Source: an uncultured Bacteroidales bacterium (GTDB lineage: Bacteria > Bacteroidota > Bacteroidia > Bacteroidales > UBA932). Taken from it: a DNA stretch of 8,477 bases. Below the pieces are notes generated by a model. It was not told the DNA's origin, did no database searches, and saw only the letters and a program-made list of their open reading frames with translations. The translations under genes were made by a program, and so were the position numbers. Shown here in pieces: positions 1 to 6,229 of the stretch. The stretch is from NCBI GenBank assembly GCA_902461985.1, contig CABQAB010000078.1, positions 1 to 8,477 of the forward strand, read 5' to 3'. Each line of letters opens with the position of its first letter. Positions within the stretch are counted from its first letter, which is position 1.

Positions 1-918
1 GGTGTGCCGAGAACTGCGGCGGAAGGGGATGTTTCGTGGCTGTCCGGCATCACGCCGGAGAATCCCGCTGTCATAAAGCGGGTCCTTCCGCGCCGCAACT
101 ACATAATCCGCAAGTCGGTGAATCTCAGCCGTCAGGCACATATCATCGCCTCGAACATTGACTGCGCCTTCATCATAGTCACCCTTGCATTCCCGGAAGT
201 GAAACTTCAGCTTCTCGACAGGATTCTCGTGACCTGCGAAATCTACGGCATACATCCGGTAATCGTGCTGAACAAATGTGACATCCTCGATGAATTTCCG
301 GAAGAATTCGGTCCTGTGCGCAGGCGGTTCAGGGAAATATATGAGGCGGCAGGCTACCGTACGGTGGAGGTCTCGGCCAGAACGGGAGCCGGAATAGAAG
401 AACTCAAGGCAGAGTGGAGGCACCGGAATATGCCCGGACAGACCGCACAATGTCCGCATCCAGACGCTTCCTTGCCTCTGGGAACGGAAGCCGGACAGCC
501 GGAGCCCCGCAAATCACCGGTCATACTCTTTTCGGGCGTCTCAGGCGTAGGCAAGTCATCTCTTATAAAGATGCTCGACCCCAAACTCAATCCCCGCACC
601 GCCGAGATTTCAGAAGCGCATCTTCAGGGCCGCCACACCACCACATTCTATGAAATGTATCCCCTCTGTGACGGCGAGGCATTTGTGATAGACACGCCGG
701 GCATACGCGGCTTCGGATTAGTGGACGTCGGGGCGGAGGAAATCGCACGCTACTTTCCGGAAATGCTCAGACTTTCAGAAGACTGCCGTTTCACCCCGTG
801 CACCCATGTCCATGAACCGGGGTGCGCAGTGAAAAAGGCATTGGAGGACGGACGGATGAGCCGGGAAAGGTATGCATCGTATATGGGAATGTTGGATGAG
901 TATAAAAAATACCGTTAG
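1..918 (+). CDS. rsgA: Ribosome small subunit-dependent GTPase RsgA, 5' end missing
   Basis: RsgA (YjeQ/YloQ) is a circularly permuted GTPase that checks the decoding site during late 30S subunit assembly. The G motifs appear in the permuted order of the family. Numbering residues from the GTG at 4, these are G4 NKCD (90-93), G5 SAR (124-126), G1 GVSGVGKS (178-185), the HTTT switch (211-214) and G3 DTPG (230-233). The C-terminal zinc site is C261, C266, H268 and C274. The frame is open to the left edge, and the first residues match the middle of the N-terminal OB-fold domain, so the true start lies outside the window and GTG 4 is probably an internal valine codon. Between G5 and G1 there is a Pro/Gln-rich stretch (about residues 139-170), longer than the short link usual in the family. 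The stop is 4 bases before the CYTH gene, suggesting co-transcription. Identity is secure. Confidence 0.96.
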   Translation, partial: GVPRTAAEGDVSWLSGITPENPAVIKRVLPRRNYIIRKSVNLSRQAHIIASNIDCAFIIVTLAFPEVKLQLLDRILVTCEIYGIHPVIVLNKCDILDEFPEEFGPVRRRFREIYEAAGYRTVEVSARTGAGIEELKAEWRHRNMPGQTAQCPHPDASLPLGTEAGQPEPRKSPVILFSGVSGVGKSSLIKMLDPKLNPRTAEISEAHLQGRHTTTFYEMYPLCDGEAFVIDTPGIRGFGLVDVGAEEIARYFPEMLRLSEDCRFTPCTHVHEPGCAVKKALEDGRMSRERYASYMGMLDEYKKYR

Positions 919-922
919 GGAT

Positions 923-1402
923 ATGAATCATATTGAAACAGAGAGGAAATTCCTTGTCCTGGACGACAGCTTCAAGGCCAGGGCGTCAGGGAAAAGCCAT
1001 TTTGTGCAGGGATATATAAGCTCCTCGCAGGGACGCACCGTCAGAGTCCGCATAGCCGGTGACAAGGCATACCTCACGATAAAAGGGCCGGGATCAGCTA
1101 ACGGGATGTCCCGCTTTGAATGGGAAACGGAAATCAAGGTCGGTGATGCACTTGCGCTTTTGGGACTCAGCGAGGGGGCGTTGATTGAGAAAGACCGCTG
1201 GTTCGTGCCTTTTGAAGGGCATCTGTTTGAAGTCGACGTGTTTGACGGTGACAATGAAGGCCTCGTTGTGGCGGAGGTCGAGCTGGATGCGGAAGATGAA
1301 GAGTTCCGCAGACCTGAATGGCTCGGAGAAGAAGTCACCGGTGACCACAGGTATTACAATTCATCCTTGAGAAATCACCCGTACATCCGCTGGAAACGGT
1401 AA
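923..1402 (+). CDS. CYTH domain protein, probable inorganic triphosphatase-like
   Basis: This is a 159-residue single-domain protein of the CYTH / triphosphate tunnel metalloenzyme family. Members fold into a beta-barrel tunnel and hydrolyse triphosphates, most often inorganic tripolyphosphate, with Mg2+ or Mn2+. The N-terminal ExExK signature is present as E5, E7 and K9. Alternating charged residues that would line the tunnel follow: R38, R41 and R43, K54, E66/E68/E70, K90 and R92, D105, and E118/E120. The length fits the small bacterial single-domain class. The frame is open further upstream, to an ATG at 872, but I chose ATG 923 because it places ExExK at the extreme N terminus, as in the family, and avoids overlapping rsgA. 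Only a weak purine stretch (TAGGG) precedes it. No signal peptide is seen, so it is cytosolic. Such proteins are often mislabelled adenylate cyclase; nothing here supports cyclase activity. The physiological substrate is unknown. Confidence 0.88.
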   Translation: MNHIETERKFLVLDDSFKARASGKSHFVQGYISSSQGRTVRVRIAGDKAYLTIKGPGSANGMSRFEWETEIKVGDALALLGLSEGALIEKDRWFVPFEGHLFEVDVFDGDNEGLVVAEVELDAEDEEFRRPEWLGEEVTGDHRYYNSSLRNHPYIRWKR

Positions 1403-1412
1403 TTCGTCATGC

Positions 1413-1435
1413 TTTCCCCGGCTGAGGGACGGAAA
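1413..1435 (+). terminator. Weak hairpin after the CYTH gene, possible terminator
   Basis: TTTCC (1413-1417) can pair with GGAAA (1431-1435), and the inner CC/GG can extend the stem around a 2-base bulge. It lies 11 bases after the CYTH stop. What follows is A-rich rather than a T run, so it is a poor Rho-independent terminator at best. Confidence 0.2.
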
Positions 1436-1448
1436 ATTCACTGAATTT
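1434..1448. promoter_or_regulatory. Perfect 15-bp palindrome, candidate operator
   Basis: AAATTCACTGAATTT has two perfect 7-bp arms around one central base. It lies in the 61-base gap before the OPA transporter and ends 3 bases before the TAAGTTTG box, so a protein bound here would cover the spacer of that putative promoter. The shape fits a dimeric helix-turn-helix regulator; I cannot name one. It could also be a chance AT-rich palindrome, although 7 matched pairs in so short a gap is notable. Confidence 0.45.
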
Positions 1449-1451
1449 GCA

Positions 1452-1459
1452 TAAGTTTG
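1452..1459 (+). promoter_or_regulatory. TAAGTTTG, match to the Bacteroidota -7 promoter box
   Basis: TAAGTTTG fits the Bacteroidota sigma-ABfr -7 consensus TAnnTTTG at every defined position. No TTTG-like -33 element stands 19-21 bases upstream; that stretch is occupied by the palindrome at 1434-1448. The box ends only 4 bases before the ATG of the OPA transporter, so transcription from it would begin at or just inside the start codon. Either the mRNA is leaderless, or the box is fortuitous and transcription comes from further upstream. Confidence 0.35.
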
Positions 1460-1463
1460 TGCT

Positions 1464-2813
1464 ATGGGACTATACGGTTTTTTCAGAATCAGCAGACCTG
1501 CATCGACCAGGATCGACGCAGAAAAGGAGGATTCGGTCTATCATAAATTGAGGAGGACGACATTCTGGGGGGCTACTGTCGGCTACAGCCTCTATTATGT
1601 CTGCCGTATGAGTCTCGGAGTGCTCAAGCAGCCGATGATAGATTCCGGTGTGCTCACGGCTGGCGAACTCGGTCTTATCGGTTCGGCCCTGCTTCTGGTC
1701 TATGCTTTCGGCAAGTTCATAAACGGCTTCATCGCTGACTATTGCAACACCCGCCGCTTCATGGGTTTCGGACTTTTAGCTTCGGCTTTCGTCAATCTTG
1801 CCATTGCGGTCACAGGTCTGCTATGCGTCAGATTCAGCCTGCCTCGTCCGCTCCTTTTCGTCTCCGTACTCATCCTTTGGGGGCTTAACGGCTGGTTCCA
1901 GTCCATGGGGCCCGCTCCAGGAGTCATAAACCTCTCACGCTGGTTCCCGACATCTTCCAGGGGCACATGGTACAGCATATTCTCCACAAGTCCCTATCTC
2001 GGAGAATTCATCTCGTTCATAGTCACCGCCGCCGTCGTCGCCCGTTTCGGCTGGGAATGGGGATTCATAGTGGCCTCAGCCATAGGATTTGCCGGCTCGG
2101 TATTGGTGTTCCTGACAGTGAAGGACACTCCCGAAAGCTGCGGCCTTCCGTCAGTCCAGAAACTTTCCGCTGAAGAGACGAGGCCAGAAGACAACATGAA
2201 GACCCTGATTCTGCAGAGGAGAGTCCTGAGGCATCCGGGGATATGGATTATAGCCCTTTCTTCGGCATTCATATATATTACGAAATACGCAATCGCCGGC
2301 TGGGGAGTGCTTTTCCTGCAGAAGGCAAAGGATTTCGGACTCGAACAGGCCTCCTCTTTAGTCGCTTTGGCGGCACTCATCGGAGGACTTTCCGGCACGA
2401 CTTCAGCAGGCTGGATTTCGGACCGTATTTTCAGGGGAGACAGGATGAAACCCGCTCTCTTTTCCGGTCTTCTGAGCGTGCTCGCCCTTTCGCTATTCCT
2501 TTTCACTGGCGGAGGTTATGTGGCCAATCTGTTGTGTATCACGCTGTTCAATTTCTCGGTCGGGGTCCTCTACTGCATAGTGGCAGGGCTTATGGCGATT
2601 GACATAGTGCCTCGCAAGGCTACCGGAGCGGCATTGGGTGTAGTCGGCATTTCGAGCTATGTGGCAGCGTCCATACAGGACGTACTCAGCGGCTACCTCA
2701 TTGAAGCCGGCGGAAATGACTTCACTGCGGCGGCAGTTTTCTGGATAAGTGCGGCCGTCATAGCGACGTTGCTGCCTGTCCTGTACTGGAATAAAGTAAT
2801 CTTCAAAAAATAA
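1464..2813 (+). CDS. MFS transporter, organophosphate:phosphate antiporter (OPA) family
   Basis: This 449-residue inner-membrane carrier of the GlpT/UhpT/UhpC family has about 12 hydrophobic helices and a hydrophilic loop in the middle (about residues 220-255). Family marks include FGKFINGFIAD (82-92), WGLNGWFQ with a following SRWFP (139-162), GWISDRIFRGDR (316-327) and VPRKATGAALG (382-392). R48 in helix 1 matches the phosphate-binding Arg of GlpT (R45) and UhpT (R46). The partner Arg in helix 7 (GlpT R269) is lysine here, K274. The usual RGxWxxxNxxHNxGG motif in helices 4-5 reads R166-G167-T-W-Y-S-I-F-S-T-S-P-Y-L-G-E, losing the Asn, the His and the last Gly. An OPA fold is therefore clear, but the substrate may not be glycerol-3-phosphate or hexose-6-phosphate. 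ATG 1464 gives an N-terminal arm of UhpC-like length. A UhpC-like sensor role is possible but unsupported by the neighbours. Confidence 0.92.
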   Translation: MGLYGFFRISRPASTRIDAEKEDSVYHKLRRTTFWGATVGYSLYYVCRMSLGVLKQPMIDSGVLTAGELGLIGSALLLVYAFGKFINGFIADYCNTRRFMGFGLLASAFVNLAIAVTGLLCVRFSLPRPLLFVSVLILWGLNGWFQSMGPAPGVINLSRWFPTSSRGTWYSIFSTSPYLGEFISFIVTAAVVARFGWEWGFIVASAIGFAGSVLVFLTVKDTPESCGLPSVQKLSAEETRPEDNMKTLILQRRVLRHPGIWIIALSSAFIYITKYAIAGWGVLFLQKAKDFGLEQASSLVALAALIGGLSGTTSAGWISDRIFRGDRMKPALFSGLLSVLALSLFLFTGGGYVANLLCITLFNFSVGVLYCIVAGLMAIDIVPRKATGAALGVVGISSYVAASIQDVLSGYLIEAGGNDFTAAAVFWISAAVIATLLPVLYWNKVIFKK

Positions 2814-2866
2814 ACTGCCTCACTAATGAATATCTTTTTGGTCTATATCCCTTTTCTCATCAGTCA

Positions 2867-2881
2867 TTTGCCACCGGCAAA
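2867..2881. promoter_or_regulatory. Small perfect inverted repeat in the gap before malQ
   Basis: TTTGCC and GGCAAA form a perfect 6-bp stem around the loop ACC, 54 bases after the transporter stop and 101 bases before malQ. A pyrimidine-rich stretch (CTCCTTCTTCC) follows instead of a T run. It may be a weak terminator for the transporter or a small operator. I see nothing else firm in the 169-base gap 2814-2982: it is AT-rich, and no complete TTTG / TAnnTTTG promoter pair is recognisable. Confidence 0.3.
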
Positions 2882-2982
2882 CTCCTTCTTCCAAAAGGAA
2901 TCTATCCTCAAAAATCTTATTCTTATTGATGCACTTTCTTTTTTTCATATTACTAAAATAAAACACAATAAACACTAAAGCT

Positions 2983-5415
2983 ATGGTCGTAAATTTTTCA
3001 ATCGAATACAAGACCGTCTGGGGTGAATCCATATCCCTTCTCATAGGAGGCAAGACACATCCCATGACCGGCAGCGGAGACGGGCTCTGGACATTGAGAC
3101 TCAACGGAGTGAAGCCTGAACAGTTAGAGGATTACGGTTATCGTGTCATGAATGAAGGCAAATGCCGCAGAAGGGAGTGGAAGCATCATTCACTGCATGT
3201 GGCCGGAGCCGCAGCCACGTCGTCGTTTTCCATAAAGGACCGCTGGCTTGACCAGCCGGAAGACGCTCCTTTCTATTCTTCGGCATTTACCGACGGCATA
3301 TTCTCCCGCACGCAGTCCTCTGAACCAATGACCGCTCCCAAACCTTCCAAAGGTACAGCCCTTCTTGTCGTGGATATGCCGGTGGTCGCGCGGGACGAGA
3401 CATTGGCTATAGTCGGGAACGGCAGGGGGATGGAAGACTGGAGCAGGGTTTTGCCTATGGACTCTTCCAACTTTCCTCAGTGGAGCATAGCCTTGGACGC
3501 TTCCGAATCATTTGAATACAAATTGGTTATAGCGGATGCCGTGACTCTGGAAATCAAGGAGTGGGAAGGAGGCGGAAACCGCATATTCACCGCAATCAGC
3601 GACAAATTCTGCATAATCGCCGATGAACCGCACGGTTTCGGACTCAGAAAATGGCGCGGTGCGGGCACGGCTATTCCGGTCTTCTCCCTCAGAAGCAAGG
3701 ACAGCTTCGGTGTGGGCGAATTCTATGATTTGAAGAAAATCATCGACTGGGCTGTACTCACAGGGCAGTGCGTGCTCCAGCTTCTGCCGATCAATGATAC
3801 GACCATGACCGGCACATGGGCCGATTCCTATCCTTACAAAGCCAACTCCACTTTCGCGCTGCATCCTCAGTTCATCAACCTGACTGCTGCAGGCGTGGCC
3901 CTTTCACCTGCATACCGCAAGCTGCAGAAAGAACTTAACGCGCTTCCGCAGGTGGATTACGAGAAGGTCAATGCAGAGAAGCTGCGCCTGCTCAGGAATG
4001 TGTTCAAGAAGAATTTCGCGAAACTCAGCCGTACGGCGGCATACAGGAGGTTTTTTGACGGGAACAAAGAGTGGCTGCTGCCATATTCGGCGTTCTGTGC
4101 TCTGAGAGACGCCTTCGGAACGGCGGAATTCGGGAAATGGGGAGAATATGCCGTGTTCAGCAACGAAGTTATGGAAAAATGCTGTGCTGAATACAAATCG
4201 GATGTGGATTTCTGGTGCTTCGTGCAATATCACCTTGATACTCAGATGAAGGAAGTGCGTGAGTATGCCCGTGAAAAGGGAGTTGTCCTCAAAGGAGATT
4301 TGCCTATAGGAATATCCCGCACGAGCGCAGACGCATGGCAGTATCCTCATCTGTTCAATATGGATTCATCTGCCGGCGCACCGCCTGACGCATTTTCCGC
4401 AGACGGACAGAACTGGGGATTCCCGACCTACAACTGGTACGAAATGTCCAAGGACGGATATGCATGGTGGAAAGCCCGCATGACCAAGATGTCGGAATAT
4501 TTCGATTTGTTCAGAATCGATCATATACTCGGATTCTTCCGCATCTGGGAGATTCCTGTCGCACACTCAAGCGGACTTCTCGGCCATTTCAGCCCGGCCC
4601 TGCCTTATCCGGCGGACGAGCTGAGTTTCCTTGGCTTTGACGTGGCTTCCGGAGACTGCGTGAAACCTGGCATTGACGGGGAAACCGACGTGCTGTTCGT
4701 GGAAGATCCGGTGATGAAAGGCTGCTGGCATCCGCGCATTTCCGCCCAGAATACATCCACCTACCGCCGGCTTGATCCTCACCGCCAGCAGGTGTTCAAC
4801 AGACTCCACGACGACTTTTTCTATCGCCGGCACAATGCTTACTGGAGAGATTCGGCAATGCGCAAGCTGCCTTCCCTGATGCACGCAACCCAGATGCTGG
4901 CATGTGGCGAAGACCTCGGAATGATTCCGGACTGCGTGGCTTCAGTCATGGATGAACTGAAAATCCTTTCGCTCGAAATCCAGCGTATGCCGAAGAGCAC
5001 CATGGTGGAATTCGGCAATCCGGCATATTATCCTTATTTCTGCGTCTGCACCACTTCAACCCACGACATGAACCCTATACGCGCATGGTGGGAGGAGGAC
5101 AGGGCGGTTTCCCAGAGATTCTACAACACCATGTTCCAGGGACAGGCTCCTTATTTCTGTGAGCCGTGGCTCTGCGAAAGAATTGTGGACGACCACCTGA
5201 AATCCCCTGCGATGCTGACCATACTTCCGCTTCAGGACTGGCTTTCGATCGACGGCTCTCTCCGTTGCGAGGATCCGGCTTCCGAGCGCATCAACATCCC
5301 GGCTGTCAGCCGCCACTACTGGCGTTACCGTATGCACCTGAACATCGAAGACCTCATCGCCTGGACCGGTTTCAACGGCCGTCTCCGTGAAATGATCGCC
5401 GCCTCCGGCCGTTGA
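2983..5415 (+). CDS. malQ: 4-alpha-glucanotransferase (amylomaltase), two CBM20 domains plus GH77, DPE2-like
   Basis: This enzyme transfers glucan segments between maltodextrins and releases glucose, allowing maltose to be used in the cytoplasm. The protein has 810 residues. A divergent starch-binding CBM20-like domain (about 4-105) and a linker (106-124) come first. A second, clearer CBM20 domain (about 126-215) follows, with W168, EYK 178-180 and a final GGNR. The GH77 barrel begins near 230. Catalytic residues are the nucleophile D513 in RIDH, the acid/base E643 in GEDLG, and D695 in THD. The loop GAPPDAFS (465-472), GQNWGFP and the C-terminal PLQDW (749-753) and ERINIP (768-773) are typical. 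D513 and E643 lie 130 residues apart, against about 48 in simple amylomaltases such as E. coli MalQ, so the DPE2-type insertion is present. ATG 2983 has an A-rich leader and no Shine-Dalgarno site. No signal peptide is seen. The C terminus appears complete. Confidence 0.96.
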   Translation: MVVNFSIEYKTVWGESISLLIGGKTHPMTGSGDGLWTLRLNGVKPEQLEDYGYRVMNEGKCRRREWKHHSLHVAGAAATSSFSIKDRWLDQPEDAPFYSSAFTDGIFSRTQSSEPMTAPKPSKGTALLVVDMPVVARDETLAIVGNGRGMEDWSRVLPMDSSNFPQWSIALDASESFEYKLVIADAVTLEIKEWEGGGNRIFTAISDKFCIIADEPHGFGLRKWRGAGTAIPVFSLRSKDSFGVGEFYDLKKIIDWAVLTGQCVLQLLPINDTTMTGTWADSYPYKANSTFALHPQFINLTAAGVALSPAYRKLQKELNALPQVDYEKVNAEKLRLLRNVFKKNFAKLSRTAAYRRFFDGNKEWLLPYSAFCALRDAFGTAEFGKWGEYAVFSNEVMEKCCAEYKSDVDFWCFVQYHLDTQMKEVREYAREKGVVLKGDLPIGISRTSADAWQYPHLFNMDSSAGAPPDAFSADGQNWGFPTYNWYEMSKDGYAWWKARMTKMSEYFDLFRIDHILGFFRIWEIPVAHSSGLLGHFSPALPYPADELSFLGFDVASGDCVKPGIDGETDVLFVEDPVMKGCWHPRISAQNTSTYRRLDPHRQQVFNRLHDDFFYRRHNAYWRDSAMRKLPSLMHATQMLACGEDLGMIPDCVASVMDELKILSLEIQRMPKSTMVEFGNPAYYPYFCVCTTSTHDMNPIRAWWEEDRAVSQRFYNTMFQGQAPYFCEPWLCERIVDDHLKSPAMLTILPLQDWLSIDGSLRCEDPASERINIPAVSRHYWRYRMHLNIEDLIAWTGFNGRLREMIAASGR
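5372..5415. terminator. 10-bp perfect inverted repeat over the malQ stop codon, possible bidirectional terminator
   Basis: TCAACGGCCG (5372-5381) is exactly complementary to CGGCCGTTGA (5406-5415), with a 24-base loop. The right arm contains the malQ stop codon. The next gene is convergent and ends 17 bases further on, so a stem here could act on both transcripts. There is no T run on either side and the loop is long, so classical intrinsic termination is doubtful. The arms lie within coding sequence. Confidence 0.35.
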
Positions 5416-5432
5416 TGTCATTTATAAACGCC

Positions 5433-6218
5433 TTACCGGGATATCCACTGCAGGAAGTCGTCCGCACGGGCACGTGATACAGTCATTTCAAATCCTGCGT
5501 CCGGGTCGGAAATGACGAGCATGCGCCCGTTTGCCTGTTTGACTATGCTCTGTATGGCCCGGATGGAAATGATGCAGCCTCTGGAAATGCGGAAATATGA
5601 GTCCGGCAGAGTTTCGGCTATGATGTCCAACGGCTGGTCTATTACATATCTCCTGTTCGAGAAAGTGCAGAGGAAATTGGATTTTTCCTCAGAATAGAAA
5701 AATGCGATGTCGTCTATAGGGACGGGCACTATGCGGTCGTTTATTCGGACGATGATTCTCTCCTTCTTCTTGGTGTCCCTGTTTTCTATGAACTTGAGTA
5801 TCTTGTCTATATCCGTAGGCAGATTGCTCGTCGAAGCCCTTTTGACTGCCCTGTCCAGTTCGGCTGGATTTATCGGCTTGAGCAGATAGTCGATGGAACC
5901 GGCCTCGAATGCCTTGAGGGCATAGCTGTCGTAGGCGGTAGTCATTATGACCTTGGCATTCACTTCCGCCTGTTTGAAAATGTCGAAGCAGTTTCCGTCT
6001 GACAGTTCCACGTCCATGAACACAATGTCCACACCGCCGTCATTTGTCCAGCCTCCGTGCATGCCTGCTCCGTTGGAAGAGTGGCTTTGAAGCCATGCGA
6101 CAGTTTCGGCCACAGACCCGGTGCATCCTACGATTTCAATCTGGGGATATCGTGTCTTCAATGTCCTTGCAAGTGCTTTGCGGGCCATTTCTTCATCTTC
6201 TACAATAAGAACTCTCAT
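5433..6218 (-). CDS. LytTR-family response regulator (LytR/AlgR type)
   Basis: This 261-residue cytoplasmic transcription regulator is the output half of a two-component system. The receiver domain (about 1-125) has the acidic pair E7/D8, the phospho-acceptor D69 in VFMDVEL, T94 in TTAYD and K114 in LLKP. A linker (about 130-150) leads to a LytTR DNA-binding domain (about 153-258) that keeps the family pattern: IAFFYSEEKSN, YVIDQPL, and FRISRGCIIS around 209-218. LytTR proteins bind short direct repeats about two helical turns apart. Just before the strand that carries D69 there is an unusual Gly/Ser/Asn-rich stretch (residues 46-62), longer than in typical receivers. The start is 11 bases after the kinase stop on the same strand, so the two are almost certainly one operon with kinase first. 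Target genes cannot be proved from sequence; the divergent MFS gene and the operon itself are the best candidates. Confidence 0.95.
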   Translation of the reverse strand: MRVLIVEDEEMARKALARTLKTRYPQIEIVGCTGSVAETVAWLQSHSSNGAGMHGGWTNDGGVDIVFMDVELSDGNCFDIFKQAEVNAKVIMTTAYDSYALKAFEAGSIDYLLKPINPAELDRAVKRASTSNLPTDIDKILKFIENRDTKKKERIIVRINDRIVPVPIDDIAFFYSEEKSNFLCTFSNRRYVIDQPLDIIAETLPDSYFRISRGCIISIRAIQSIVKQANGRMLVISDPDAGFEMTVSRARADDFLQWISR

Positions 6219-6229
6219 AGTATCGGTGG

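Noticed and set aside
4..6. GTG at 4 as the start of rsgA
   Set aside because: The frame is open to position 1, and the residues that follow align with the middle of the OB-fold domain, so about 40-50 N-terminal residues are missing from the window.
872..922. Longer CYTH protein starting at ATG 872
   Set aside because: It would add 17 residues overlapping the rsgA end and push the ExExK signature away from the N terminus, where the family keeps it.
1403..1408. TTCGTC after the CYTH gene as a LytTR half-site
   Set aside because: It is a single copy without a 21-bp partner.
1994..2506. 170-codon minus-strand open frame within the OPA transporter
   Set aside because: It is a Ser/Arg/Pro-rich shadow of a well-supported transporter gene with no recognisable domain.
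2831..2840. TATCTTTTTG as a -7 promoter box for malQ
   Set aside because: One T too many before the G for TAnnTTTG, no -33 partner, and about 140 bases from the start codon.
2943..2948. TTTCAT before malQ as another LytTR half-site
   Set aside because: There is no second copy 21 bases away on either side, so it is a single six-base match expected by chance.
2823..3104. 93-codon minus-strand open frame overlapping the gap before malQ
   Set aside because: It covers the malQ start and leader and has no recognisable domain. The AT-rich leader translates to lysine-rich sequence without protein-like organisation.
3904..4350. 148-codon minus-strand open frame inside malQ
   Set aside because: It lies entirely within the GH77 coding region and has no family resemblance.
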